From: Symbiodinium kawagutii
Lineage: Eukaryota; Sar; Dinophyceae; Suessiales; Symbiodiniaceae
Assembly: GCA_009767595.1 (NCBI GenBank)
Contig: VSDK01004576.1
Location: 83,178-147,177, forward strand
DNA length: 64,000 nucleotides
Direction of reading: 5' to 3'
The notes beneath the pieces were generated by a model. That model did no database searches, had not been told where the DNA came from, and worked only from the letters and a program-made list of their open reading frames with translations. The position numbers and the translations under genes were made by a program. Positions 12,819-23,919 of this stretch are shown in pieces. Position 1 is the stretch's first letter. The number at the start of each line of letters is the position of its first letter.

Positions 12819-13045
12819 ACAGGGCGAACTTGTCAGCGGCTGGAGAACCATGTCTCCATGATGGTATTACCTATAATTTTGGGGTTATTTTGTAGGCAAA
12901 TCTATGCACATGTAGTTTTTTATAGGGATTGATCTATGGAAATTTGTAGGTCAATGTAGGTATTTTTCCTATAAAGACCGATTTTACCTGTCTATACAAT
13001 CTACAAATCCTGCGTGTGCCCCAAATCTATGGGTAAACATACCAG

Positions 13046-13198
13046 CACCATGGAGCATGTTGGGACAGCCTCGATGCTTGGACGCCACGACAAGTCGTCG
13101 TCGCAGGTGCGCCCTCGCTGTTTTCGATTCCGCCCACGGGATCCTTCGTAGCAGGCGACGGGGCAGGGCGTCTTGGAGGGGCTGCGGATCATCATGAG
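13046..13198 (+). CDS. Host exon HHGACWDSLDAWTPRQVVVA (51 codons)
   Basis: Behind ATACCAG, phase 0 at both ends, ending GAG|GTTTAG. Reads HHGACWDSLDAWTPRQVVVA, then GAPSLFSIPPTGSFVAGDGA and GRLGGAADHHE. Other frames are open too, but this one has the cleanest borders. Family unknown. Confidence 0.45.
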
Positions 13199-13560
13199 GT
13201 TTAGTAATGGTTCATGATGGTAGTTGATGCTTGATGATTAATAATGGTTAGTAGGTGGTCAGCAATAGTTAGAAATGGTTCATGATGGTTCTGATGCTTG
13301 AAAATAATCGACAATCACCCTGTTTTATAGAGAAAACCTGGAAAATGATCCATTTATGATGGATTTTCTGTTGCAAGGTAGTAGGTGGTTAATTATAGTT
13401 AGTAGTTGGTTAATAATGATAGTTAATGATGTTTGGTGATGGGTCAATATTGGGGTCATTATTGTTGATTGATTGTGGTTAAGAACGGTTGATCAATGGT
13501 CAATGATGGTAATTCATGGTTCAGAATTGACATCAAGGATGGTTAATCAAAGATTAACAA
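13199..13560. repeat. Degenerate GGTTAATGATGG-type repeats
   Basis: Reverse-complement flavour of the 12.3-kb repeats. Non-coding. Confidence 0.65.
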
Positions 13561-14228
13561 TTATTGATAATAATAGATGATAGATGCTAGGGGATATACA
13601 GAAATGATTGATGATAGGGAACATTCACCTACAAGAGATAGTTTCAGCTTGCTGCTAATGTAATGGGAGATGCGGCGATTCATGTCTGTATGCAAAACTG
13701 TAACAAAGGATCCACCTATTAATAAACCCCTGGAATTGATTGACCTTTTGATGGTCAAACTGATGGTGGTCTATTAATGCTCCACCATTCTTGTTTTATC
13801 GATGTATTCATGGCCCCCCCATTCGCCAGACCAGCCTGTTGACGATGATTCATGGCATTCGCAGTGCAGCTGATAGCTTTTCTGGTTTGAACGTGAATGC
13901 TTTGTTTTGAATCATGCGAGTCATGTTGAAGGATCGTTTGAGGGGTCATGTCTTTGTGCATGTATCCATGGATGGATTGATGTATCGAATGCAACGCAGT
14001 GTCATGCAATACAATGTGATGTATCATGTATCTATATAATATATCCATCGTACTATACCTAAATCTATATTTGCTCAACGGCATGGTATCTATATCCATC
14101 TATCTATCTATCTATCTATCTATATATATATATATACATTTATTTATATCCATTATACATGGATGCATGATATACCATGCCCTTGGCTGTTCATCTTGAG
14201 CACTTGGGGCCTGATATACCACACTTCC

Positions 14229-14300
14229 AATGCTGCTTCAGCTGCCAGATGCATCGATGCTGGGTGCTGGCCCTGGCAGCAGCCAAGCGCAGGAGAGGAT
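14229..14300 (+). CDS. Host exon MLLQLPDASMLGAGPGSSQA
   Basis: GC-rich segment reading MLLQLPDASMLGAGPGSSQA then QER. The donor is not clear. Confidence 0.3.
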
Positions 14301-14654
14301 GGTGGTTGGGTTAACATCCTACGGTCCTACGGGTGCATGTGCAATGACAGTCAGTGGTCAAGGGTGGTTAATGGTGGTTAATGGTGGTTAAGTAAGCGTG
14401 GACTACCTATGGTTACAGGGGTTAGTTCAGCTACCTGGTTCAAAACGTTGGTCCTATCATATCCCCAGCTGCACATCCAAGTAGTGTTTGAAAACGGCAT
14501 TTCGTGCACCCTAGAAAACAAACCAACATCAAATAACATCCACATCAGCCAACAGAGCTACAGAAACCATTCTAATCTCCATCGAACCTCCATCTAACCT
14601 CCATATTTTGAGCCAACTAAGCCACACCAACCCTCCAAGCCACCAAGCAATTTC

Positions 14655-14800
14655 CCCTGCTGGCACTGCTCGTGGCCACCTGAGGTCCCCCAAGCTTGGT
14701 GAGCCCAGCTTTAGGCGCGCCCAACAAGCACTGCCCGTGAAACCCAGGAAATGTGCTTGGCAACGGCAACGGAGTAACAGGGGCGACGGCCGAAATGGAT
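14655..14800 (+). CDS. Host exon PAGTARGHLRSPKLGEPSFR
   Basis: Reads PAGTARGHLRSPKLGEPSFR, then RAQQALPVKPRKCAWQRQRS and NRGDGRNG with a TGA. Very basic. The minus strand is also open here. Confidence 0.3.
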
Positions 14801-15638
14801 GACTGGTTGGCGAGTTGATGGCTTCCATTTTTTTTTGTTTTTATTAGTAACTATTTACAGATGGTTGATTGACGAGAATATTTTTCCTAGGGGTGGTTCA
14901 ACCACCAACCAGATGGGCTTTGTTTTAAGTTCCACTGATGTTCAGCTCCAGTTTCGAATCCTACGTTGACATCAGTGGGGGTAAAGACTTTGTATCAGCA
15001 GAATCCGCAAAAGGTGTTGGAGCCTTGTTCCAGATGGATTTTTCCGGTTGTTGGCAAACCCGGTTGTCCACAGTCGCGGTACTGTCTCCCTGAGCAAAAT
15101 GGTTTCACATGGGTTTCCTTCAAATCACATCCGTCTGTCCTACTTCGAATATTTCGATGCCTCCTCGCATCCCACTTTTTTGGATGTCGTTGGTTTTTAG
15201 TAGCAAATCTTGGATAAACCTTAAGGTTTGGGATTTCAGGGTGTTGACCCATCATGGATTTTCATTAAGATCCTGGATGAACCTCCACCAGCTCTTACAC
15301 TAGAAGTTGCTTACCTGCGCCTCGTGCCACAGGTAACACCAATGGGCGATTACCGTGTTTGTTGCAACATAGCGTTCATCAGCAATGTATAAGAGTATCA
15401 ACAACCGCAACAGCATCAGATATTGCGACCATTGCATCCATCCGCCATCACTTCTTAAGGATAATGGCCCACCATTGGCAAATTGGCTATCATTTCACGG
15501 AGGGGTTGCGATTTGTACGAACATGTGAAGCATGTTGTTGGTGGATGTACTGATGCGGTGATGGTCTTAATGATTGTTCGTTGCTCTGCGAGCGATTCCC
15601 AAAATGTTATACCAAAAAACATGCTTGCTAATTGTTGA

Positions 15639-15639
<1 letters not shown>

Positions 15640-15697
<58 letters not shown>

Positions 15698-15790
15698 CGA
15701 TGATGCTGATGATGCTGATGATGCTGATGATGATGATGATGATGATGATGGTGATGGTGATGGTGATGGCGATGGTGATGGTAATGTTGG
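15640..15790. repeat. (GAT)n microsatellite
   Basis: About 50 GAT triplets with GCT and GGT variants. Frames read poly-Met, poly-Asp or poly-His. Confidence 0.95.
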
Positions 15791-16269
15791 TGATGATATA
15801 GTGCTGATGATGACAAAGACCACCAGCATGAGTAGCTTTTTCAACTGGGATTGCATGAGACTTTGATCGATATCTTGTTTTTAGTTCGCATGCCACGACC
15901 CAATAATGTTTGTGAGATGTGTGGCTTATCAACTGTCAATCTATTATGATTGCCAATGCAATGTTACAGTGGGCTTACCAACGGTTGATCTATTACAAAT
16001 TCATGATATGTTTACAGTTGGCACAGAGTGGTGCCCACAAACGGTAGCGCTAAAATTCGTGAAGATATCTAGGGCAACTACCAGGCTAGTAGTAGATACA
16101 CCGATGGCCCCTTCAATGGAGTATCTTATCTAGACTTTATTAGGTTATAGTAGTAAAGTATACCCCCATACCTACCAGTGACTTGGTGGTTTGTAAGGAA
16201 CCCTTAACACCCAGTTTTGGTAACGACTAGAGCTTGTAAGTAGGGTAACCACATGTAACCACCACATAC

Positions 16270-16365
16270 TCCCGGGGTGGTACCACTGCTGGAACAGGTC
16301 CACCAGCCCCTAGCCGAGTGTCGAAATCGGTGCAGGCCGCCCGTGTTCCAGAGGGGTGGTCGTTG
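16270..16365 (+). CDS. Host exon-like segment TTAGTGPPAPSRVSKSVQAA
   Basis: GC-rich island; the preferred frame reads TTAGTGPPAPSRVSKSVQAA then RVPEGWSLVG. A second plus frame and the minus strand are also open. Confidence 0.3.
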
Positions 16366-16860
16366 GTTGGCTGGGCAGGTGGTTGACTGCTTGGTTGGTT
16401 GGTTGATGGGCTGTATAGATGATAGATATTTCTGCTCATGCAGGCATGTCTGATCATATTTGATTCATGATTCATGGACGCTAATCACCAATACAGGGAC
16501 TGTTCAACATGAGCATTTACGATTCATGTCGCAATCCTTTCCACTGGAGAGCACCTTGAAAACCAGCATGGCTATGGTCAACCTTGGGGCGTTGGGCTAT
16601 CTCCCACTGATCAACCTGTCCGTTTTTCTCTAAAAACGAACGCGGCTCTAATACCATAACCGGTGATCCTTCAAAGCTGCTGGACAGGTCCACCATTGAC
16701 TGAGAGCGGTGATTTGTCATGATTTGTCCATGTCCATGAGCCATCCAAGTTCATACAGTAGCCAAAGGGAAACCACCAGTGATGTGGGGGTGCACCATTT
16801 TTGACCAAGGCCATATGCCACCCCAAGAGAGCGCAGCCACACAGCGGACTTGACTGGCAG

Positions 16861-16977
16861 GTCTCTCCCGATTCCCCCATGGCTGCAGCGACGAGTTGGG
16901 ATGCTCAGCCGATGGACCCCCAGAAGTACCCGGGTCGGGAGGCTACTATGGAAGTGAAAAAACACCACTGGCCAGAG
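16861..16977 (+). CDS. Host exon just left of the insert (39 codons)
   Basis: After ACTGGCAG, phase 0, ending GAG|GTAAAC. Reads VSPDSPMAAATSWDAQPMDP then QKYPGREATMEVKKHHWPE. It is the last supported host exon before the CAT array, which suggests that the array and insert sit in an intron. Confidence 0.5.
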
Positions 16978-17224
16978 GTAAACCATTTTTGAATCATAAG
17001 GGATATACCATGTGATAATATGGATCTTTGGTATAGCATTTAGTATCACATGATAGTTTGTTTATCTCCTGCTAGTGGCATGTATGCAAAGAAATCATAT
17101 CCGTTCTGGAGCACTGCCACTCCTTGGAGCTATACCTTGAAGATCACGGGATGATGCAACGCTTATGACCCTTGTTGAAGCATTTCCTTCATGGAGATCA
17201 GTCGACCAGAGTCAGGCTGAGCTC

Positions 17225-17226
17225 AC

Positions 17227-17261
<35 letters not shown>

Positions 17262-17277
17262 CCATAAACAGCACCAG

Positions 17278-17336
<59 letters not shown>

Positions 17337-17391
17337 CCATCACCATCATCATCACCATAAACAGCATCAGCATCACCATCACCATCATCAT

Positions 17392-17423
<32 letters not shown>

Positions 17424-17469
17424 TCACCACCATAAACAGCACCAGCATCAGCATCACCATCACCATCAA

Positions 17470-17510
<41 letters not shown>

Positions 17511-17543
17511 CCATCACCATCATCATCACCATAAACAGCGCCA
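17225..17543. repeat. CAT-trinucleotide array, left half
   Basis: A (CAT)n array with CAC and CAG variants and embedded ACCATAAACAGC words. Its last unit is cut by the insert. All three frames stay largely open, so long reading frames here are not evidence of genes. Confidence 0.9.
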
Positions 17544-17548
17544 GCATC
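17544..17548. repeat. Left target-site duplication GCATC
   Basis: The five bases GCATC abut the left end of the insert and recur directly after the right end. A 6-bp reading (AGCATC) is also possible if the outermost A of the right end belongs to the target. Confidence 0.7.
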
Positions 17549-17610
17549 TCACTGACTCGTAGTCATACCCTGGATCGGAGGGGTCTAGATCGGAAAAGGA
17601 TCTCAAATAA
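17549..17610 (+). repeat. Left terminal inverted repeat
   Basis: It begins TCACTGA, contains AGTCATACCCT, then two GATCGGA words (the second as TAGATCGGAA), and ends TCTCAAATAA. Against the reverse complement of the right end, about 47 of 62 positions agree by eye. The doubled GATC word at each end is a plausible transposase-binding site (inference). Confidence 0.75.
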
Positions 17611-18062
17611 TTACATTTGCTTTAAACATGTTTTGAAAAAAATCTTACCGAACCAAAACTAGATGTACCGAGATGTACCGAGGAAAAAATAAAAATAAAA
17701 ACATATAAAAAACAAAAAAAAACAAAAAAAACAAAAAAACAAAAAAACTGTTTGGCAACATGGGATTAACTTTGTTCTGCTTCACAAAAAAAACTAGTTT
17801 GTATTTAATTATTCACTTGGTCAATGGTTAGTCAAACTATGTCCAGAACTGCTTTTGGCGAAGGCAAAGATCAGGATAGATAAATATTTTAGTTGGGGGG
17901 GGGGGCAGGGCGAACCCAAAAATCATTCTTTGCAAAATTCTTGTGGAATCAAGAGTTGGCAAGACTGACTGTGGAGTGGATTGCAATACTTCATTGCTTA
18001 ACTTTCAGTGCCCAAGCTTGTCCCTTTCAATTGTTGTATTTGTGGCATCTTTTGCGCTAGCC
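17611..18062. other. Left subterminal non-coding zone with A-rich tract
   Basis: Between the left inverted repeat and the first gene lies an A-rich tract (17685-17757, AAAAAC and AAAAAT words), two tandem GATGTACCGA words near 17660, a G-run at 17897-17905, and a likely 3' splice site TTTCAG at 18003-18008. The A-rich tract near the right end (42260-42390) is also A-rich on the plus strand, so it is not part of the inverted repeat. Confidence 0.5.
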
Positions 18063-18374
18063 ATGGATTTGGGCAGCTTCGTGTTACTCTGCCTCGTCTT
18101 CTCATTGTCTTTCAATGGCTTCCTATTGTGTTGCATGGTGTGTCGCAAAACTGGGAGGGAGAATCTTGCGAACAATGCCAACGAGAGTCCATCAATCATC
18201 TCCAAGAAAAGCGCAGCAGGTGTGAAGAAACGCAGTGTTTCAGAAAGCCTTTCGAACGAAGATGATATTACAGTATGTCTCACTGGAACCAAATACCATA
18301 GAGAGGGGTGCAAACATTTGCACCAGGCTAAAGCAACAAAGAAGTTCAGTCCGTGTAAAGATTGTTTCCGGTGA
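18063..18374 (+). CDS. 103-aa membrane-anchored protein with C-terminal Cys/His motif
   Basis: The chosen ATG has a good context (GCCATGG). Residues 5-27 form one hydrophobic segment ending at C-R-K, so the protein is probably a signal-anchored membrane protein. A Ser/Lys/Asn-rich linker follows. The C-terminal third (residues 71-103) ends in YHREGC-KHL and PCKDC, a spacing of YH-x3-C-x2-L-x11-C-x2-C. Similar YH...C...PC-x2-C tails occur at the C-termini of various bacterial and dinoflagellate proteins and suggest metal binding; no enzymatic role is implied. The frame stays open upstream to 17943 behind a splice-like TTTCAG, so an N-terminal extension is possible. It is the first gene inside the left end of the element, on the same strand as all others. 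Function unknown. Confidence 0.6.
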   Translation: MDLGSFVLLCLVFSLSFNGFLLCCMVCRKTGRENLANNANESPSIISKKSAAGVKKRSVSESLSNEDDITVCLTGTKYHREGCKHLHQAKATKKFSPCKDCFR

Positions 18375-19012
18375 TTGAATGCGTTTAATTCAAGCTGCTG
18401 AAATTTGCACCTTTGTAAAAAAGTGTTGTGTTGGAAGGCTTCGGCATGTGGGGCGCAATGTCAATTGTTGTTGTCATTTGGTGTGATGTTGTACATCTTG
18501 TGTTTTTCAAAAAGGAAACTGAAAGCTGATGCTGTAATTGCCAGTAAGGGTATTACTGCGGCTAGATTTGAATTGTTGCATGATTCAATTGTCATTCATT
18601 AAATGTAGGAAGTGTGTTTTGCCTTCACAGCAGCAGTTGTCCCTCAGATGTCATTCACATTCCCATCCTCTCAGAAACGCGATGCCTTAAGTTCATGTGT
18701 CCCTCAGATTATGTCATGTGATTCACTGATTCCTTGTTTTCAGGAAAAAAAAACATACAACAGAATATTTGTCACTCCTTCAGACATGTAAGAATATCAA
18801 TAGATTTGTTGAACATATCATGTCATTCATGTCATCTAATGTCATCCCCAAATACAATGTCACTCATATTATCCCTTAGAAATCAAATGTCACGCATACC
18901 TCCTTAAATTAAAAGCAGATGTGTTTTTTTTGTATCCCCTCCCAAGTCAGATGTCATTCATATCCTGCTACATCACTGCCGATCTTTGTCTTGATGCTGT
19001 CCAGACCTCAGC
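18375..19012. other. Non-coding stretch with TGTCATTCA words
   Basis: No supported exon. The words TGTCATTCA, GTCACTCA and CCCTCAGAT recur every 30-80 bp. A poly-T run lies near 18925. Confidence 0.4.
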
Positions 19013-19719
19013 TGTGAAGAAGGGGGGGAGCTGATGGAAATGGCAGTTCCGATGACATGAGTTCAACACATGCTGTTGCCTGGCGAAAGTAAGACTAAAT
19101 GACTTGTTGTGTACTGCAGTTGTACTTCAGCATTGTTGCATGTCAAACCGCTGCGATCCTTCGAGTTATACTTAATGCAGGTGACCTGGGAACTGTCGGA
19201 CATGTTCCCCAGACCAATTGTTTGCTCAGGTTGTGCACCCAAGAAAAAAATGTGGAAACAAATTCTTCTTGTGTATGCACTCAATGAACGAAAGGTATCA
19301 TTGGCTTTCCTCAAGATCTTTTTAAGTTTTCTTGAGGTCACAAGTTCAACATGTGTATGAGAAGGGAATTGTTGATTCCCTGGCCCATGCTCCGCTATTC
19401 ACATGAATTGTGTCTAAATCAGCGAGATAATATTGGGAATCCTGGCAATCATATTTTGGCACAGTTCATTTGGATTCATTCCATTTTTTCAACTTCCAGC
19501 GCAGGTATGTTCACTAGGTCTCATGTCATGTGGCCTAACCCTTTTCAATAAAAGTACCACTCGGTCTCATGTCATTTGCCACAAGTATACTTTGAAAAGT
19601 GGACCTGGACTCTGGACTCTGAACTTTGTTCATGCATGATTCTGACCAAGGTTGGACGTTGCCTTTGCGACTTCAAGCAGCTTTTTGGAGTGGAAGGTGG
19701 GGTTGGCCAGTTTATTTGA
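19013..19719 (+). CDS. Unrecognised multi-exon gene X
   Basis: Four exons can be chained in consistent phase. The first is about 19013-19088 (GADGNGSSDDMSS), with donor GTAAGA. The second is 19120-19294 (TWELSDMFPRPIVCSGCAPK, then KKMWKQILLVYALNERK), with donor GTATCA. The third is 19345-19504 (ELLIPWPMLRYSHELCLNQ...), with donor GTATGT. The last is 19586 to a TGA at 19719 (YFEKWTWTLDSELCSCMILT...). Implied introns are only 31, 50 and 81 nt, short for a nucleus, so some borders may be wrong. The start is not found. No family recognised. The CSGCAPKKK stretch has one Cys pair but no full zinc finger. Evidence is codon-like composition plus donor and acceptor agreement. Confidence 0.5.
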
Positions 19720-20246
19720 GTTGGCTGGGGAGGGCGGCTTGTGTCAGACTCTTTTACTGTAGACATTACATCTTCCAAATTGAATTTATGTTGCGCTTCA
19801 GTCTTTTGAAAACCGATTTCTTTTGGAAATTCTCTTAGAAGGGTGACGCAGCAACATTCAGTGCGGAATGATCCAATGAATCATTATTGTGGGGTGCAAT
19901 AATTGAAAACTCAATGGTTGGTGTTTTCCTGGTTGTCAGTCCATTGCCACCACTGGCCTGTGAAACTCTGTCTCGGCTTGGCGCGGCCTTTCTGTTCTCA
20001 GTTGTCACTCATTTATGTCATTCGGAAGTGCATCATGCATAGATTTCAACAACTCAACCACTAAGTGCTAATACAGAACCAGATTGACATTTGATCCAAT
20101 CTGGTGCCAACAGACTCTTGCAATTTAAATAGATGACATGTAATCTTATTGACAGACAAGGATCAAAACATACGAGCTTACCACAAACCAATTAATGAAT
20201 TAATTGCAGTGCAACATTTGGTCTTCCATCACCAGTGGACGGGTGA

Positions 20247-23200
20247 ATGGCAGACGACCAATCCTGTGCTGTTGAGAAGCTGCGCGCTGTGAATCCCAAG
20301 TACCAGGAGGTGGACCTCATTGCAAAGTCACTCAGCCAATTAGTTTAATTGTTTATCAGTTTGTGATTTGCCTAGGGCATTGTTGCATGACAGCACATCG
20401 TTATATCCTTGTGTTGAGTTGCGCTTGTTTGATCCTTTGCCGATTGAGGCCAGCTCAGCAGGTTACTTGGCTAGTGTTGCTGACATGCAGAGCCAGCCTG
20501 TGAAGTCAGTATGTCATTCTCTTGATTGATTCATGCATTCACATTCTTCATTTGATCGGCTGTTGCCCTGGTATTCTGGGTGTCCGAGAATCAATACTCT
20601 ACCTAGGCACTTTGGCTGACACACCTTCTGGACCCTCAAAAAGCGCTGGATCTGTGGGAAAGGTAGCTTGGCTACATTTAGTGATTCAGAAGGTTTCTGC
20701 TGTTGATTTAGACAAAATTAGTCATGCATTCATACGGACAGTGTGATTCGCGATGATTTTCAGCATCCACAACAATTGAGGAGTGAGGGCAAGGACAATC
20801 CATCTGGCTGGCTTCTGCGATCGTTGGTCAAGGAGGTCAACGTGTCACTGGGCTGACATTTGAAATATGGCAAACTATGCATGAGACCAGGCTAGTCATG
20901 AAGGATAATTTTAGATCAGGATGTCATTGAGCAGTTGTGTCTGGAATCAATCATTCAAGTGGGTTTGGACACAAACCTGAAGACATCACATCAGGATCAA
21001 CATCACGCTTGGCTTCGATGACAACCTCTATGTTGGCAACCAGCGACTGTCAACAAGAAGCGACTTGGCATTGAAGGGACAGATGGAACCTACTGCAAAT
21101 GCAAAACCTGAAATTGAAACGAAAAACAAATCACTCAGTTGTCATTCAATTGTCAATCAATAATTGCTGGTTCAATTTACCACTGTGTTTAAATTTCATT
21201 TTGTTCATTGCGTGTGGGTCAGATTGAATTGAGGTTCCAACCGCTGAGCTCTACCAAGTCTACGTCCCCTATCGAAACTGGATTGAGTGGCCCAGTCGAG
21301 TTGTACTACTTGGAAAGGCGAAAGACAGTGTAGACGGGGTGCGGCGTCTCTCCGGTCACCTGACCATAGCATGGGACTTGCTCAAATGGCTTCCATCGGA
21401 GAAACTTGTCTTTCAATTCAATGTCACTGTGTCGCTGTAAACTTCAACTTGCAAGTTGTTCAGGACCAACTTGGAACTGTAAACAACCACAGCTGACCCT
21501 GCTCAGGAGAGCTGACTTGGGGCCCGGAGAAGGTGGCATGGGTCGTGAAAGTGGCCTCTACCCTCACATCCAGGACGAGGAAACTTGTCTCATGTTTAAA
21601 ATGAAATGACTAATAGAATTGCATTTGCTGTGTTTTATCAAGGTCTTCCAGAGGTTGCAGGTCGAGTGTATTTGTGCAGGAATTGTTTGTGGGTCTCAAG
21701 TTCCATTGCTTCTCAGGTGTTTAACCATGTGGATCTGATTGCAACTCTTCAAGCGATACTGTCGCAGCCAGTTGTGGTCCTGAAGACATTTGGCTGGAAA
21801 TTTGCTTGATGGTGAGCCATTGATGTTACCCTCTGGTGAACTGATATGGCAATGGAAAAGCAACCATTTTGTTGGGGAAGCCCTTGGAAATCATCCGTTT
21901 ATGGAAGATTGTCTATTGCCATGTTAGTTCACCAAAGGGTATGAAAATTTGTGGCATTTGTCAGCATATTTTGATCTGATTCTATTTAATTATTCATTTG
22001 CATGTGCAAACTGAGGATAAATTGCAAATCTGGCTGGCACCGCACGTCAGCGCTGATTGTGTTGCTCTTTGGACTTTTCACCGTGCCTTGCTTTCAATCC
22101 TGATTTCATTCTGATTGTCATCAATGACTTCATTCATTGATATTGGTTCTGTGTCTTGAGTGGGTATCTGTTTGTTCACAACTTACACTGACTCAACTGA
22201 GTCTGCTGGAATCAGCTGCCTGTTTAGCATCGAGAGCTGCACACGCAATCACTTCAAAGATGTGGCTGCAATGGAAAGGGCTTTGGCAGATCCCAGCCAC
22301 TCGAAGTGGACTCTTGGATTGCAATGCCAGACATTAATCATATGTCATGTTTTTGTGAATCAATTGTCATTCAGCTGTCATTCAGCTGTCATTCAGTGGT
22401 GCAATATTACAAAGTGTTGAAGGGGCTAATTTTTGTTCACAATATTCACAATCAGGGAAAAAAATCTTGAGAATGCACTAGACTTTGAAAAATGAAAGCT
22501 CCTTCAGGATAGATACAATTGTAAATATGAACGGGTAGGCTTGAGCAACCAGAAGAACCTGATGCAGATTGAACGGACTTGAACGCTGAGGCAATCCACT
22601 TTGACGTATTTGTGCCAACAACACGGGTACAAAGTCCATGAGTGGTTTGCCTCAGTGAATGTGGCCTGTGACCTGTTCATCAGCAAGCTCTCCGATCCTG
22701 CGACACTTGGCTTCAATATGAGCAGCGTCAGGTCTACAAAGATTGAGATTCAGTGTATAGTGTTGTTGTGAATGTGCATCTGAGGAAAAGTACCATCCAG
22801 CGCTGCATGAACTGGAAGCAGCCTGGACCTCCAAAGAAAAAAGTCACTGGTCGAAATGAAAAGCTTTGTGCATGTTTGTACTGGAATTTCTATCCTCGAT
22901 CCAAATGTTCAATGCTGGTGAATCAAATTACTTCATTAACAACTGTGGCTGACATGTCATTTTATTGGAAGATGAATTAATTGTTGAAATTAGGCATGTC
23001 AATTGTCTTTAGCGCAGACCTGTTTGACTGACACATGTGTTCAATGCTTTGACATCCAAGGCTCGCCCAGCAGCAGCAGCAGCATCATCGGCAGTGCCAG
23101 CCACACCAGCTGGACTGGTGATGCAGCCAGTGGCAGTGAGGCAGGAAATCATCGATGATTCAGATGATGAGGACCAGGAGGAGCAGGAACAGGACGAAGA

Positions 23201-23312
23201 GGTTGAGGTGGAGGTGGATGTGGAGCAGGAGGAGGATACCTATGAGGATGCAACGCTGAATATGTTGAAGTCTTCCGACCTGGACAGTGTGATGAAACTT
23301 TGCCTGGATTAA
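20247..23312 (+). CDS. Unrecognised multi-exon gene Y with acidic C-terminus
   Basis: Starts at ATG 20247 (MADDQSCAVEKLRAVNPKYQ). Exon-like segments: 20247-20326; 20376-20508 (LRLFDPLPIEASSAGYLASV), donor GTATGT; about 20600-20662, donor GTAGCT; 20722-20835; 20995 to about 21120 (GFDDNLYVGNQRLSTRSDLA); 21234-21407 (VPYRNWIEWPSRVVLLGKAK); 21507 to about 21590; 21717-21809; 22202 to about 22335; 22591-22731 (QHGYKVHEWFASVNVACDLF); 22785 to about 22860; and a last exon 23061-23312. The last exon carries an Ala-rich stretch, a run of Asp/Glu (DDSDDEDQEEQEQDEEVEVE) and a TAA stop. Not all internal phases could be closed, so this may be two genes. No family recognised. A MITE sits in an intron at 21829. 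Confidence 0.45.
21234..21407 (+). CDS. Best-supported internal exon of gene Y
   Basis: A 58-codon frame without ATG directly follows AATTGAG. It reads VPTAELYQVYVPYRNWIEWP and goes on to LSGHLTIAWDLLKWLPSEKL, then a possible GT donor. The frame stays open to a TAA at 21438. Aromatic and charged residues are spaced as in a folded domain. Family unknown. Confidence 0.5.
21829..21939. mobile_element. 111-bp MITE with TA target duplication
   Basis: The left end CCCTCTGGTGAACTGATATG and the reverse complement of the right end, CCCTTTGGTGAACTAACATG, differ at three of twenty positions. TA flanks both sides (21827-21828 and 21940-21941). Non-coding. TA duplication is typical of Tc1/mariner-type elements (family knowledge). 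A diverged copy lies in host DNA at 2235-2344. Confidence 0.75.
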
Positions 23313-23385
23313 AGTTTGCTGGTGTTATGTCAGAATGTGGCGCAGTCTGGAAAATGTTTTGAGTGATTAAACACTTAAGCTGCAG

Positions 23386-23580
23386 TGTGAGTTGTTCGAG
23401 TTTACTGTGGCATGTAGTGATTCGTCAGTAGTTGTCGCTGAGGCAGGAGGTGATGACCGAGTGCGATATTGGTGCGCCAACCATGCTGCTCCTTTATCGG
23501 CTCTCATCGCAGGGATTCGTGGGCAAAGCACGGGCGGTCAGGCTGATGCAGCTTGTCAGCGTTTAAATTTGCTTGACTTT
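23386..23580 (+). CDS. Exon-like segment, acidic/Ala-rich, gene Z region
   Basis: Follows CTGCAG and reads CELFEFTVACSDSSVVVAEA then GGDDRVRYWCANHAAPLSAL and a Gly/Gln-rich stretch. There is no ATG, so it is an internal exon or starts at a non-AUG codon. The right border is uncertain; the frame runs into a TGTG repeat near 23597. No family recognised. Confidence 0.45.
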
Positions 23581-23784
23581 AATTTGTTAGATATATGTGT
23601 GTGTGTGTGTTTGTATGGATTTTGTTGCTGGGGGAGTCCAGGGGTTTGCCATACTATGGATGGAACATCAGATAATACTACAATGATTTATGTGAATAAT
23701 ATATAGATATCATACCGCAATTTTAGAACAGCTTTAATCGGGCTTTGGTGCTGTCTCCATTGGGCTTTGCTTTGTTAACTAAGG

Positions 23785-23919
23785 ATGAAGCTCTTGATTG
23801 GGGACAAGCCAGATCAGCCTACGAAGTGGCTTGAGGGATGTCTGCGTGTCTTGGACCGACAATGCATTTGTGACAGGATTAGGAAAAATGTCATTGATGT
23901 GTTTGGGTTGCAAGATTGA
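23785..23919 (+). CDS. Exon-like segment MKLLIGDKPDQP, gene Z region
   Basis: A 44-codon frame starting with ATG directly after CTAAG|G, ending TGA. It reads MKLLIGDKPDQPTKWLEGCL and continues RVLDRQCICDRIRKN. A second frame over the left part is also open, so the choice of frame is tentative. Unknown family. Confidence 0.4.
   Translation: MKLLIGDKPDQPTKWLEGCLRVLDRQCICDRIRKNVIDVFGLQD

Noticed and set aside
15567-15932. Poly-Ser, poly-Ile, poly-His and poly-Met frames
   Set aside because: By-product of the (GAT)n microsatellite.
17165-17662. 165-codon Ile/Thr-rich frame
   Set aside because: By-product of the left half of the CAT array; it crosses the insert boundary.
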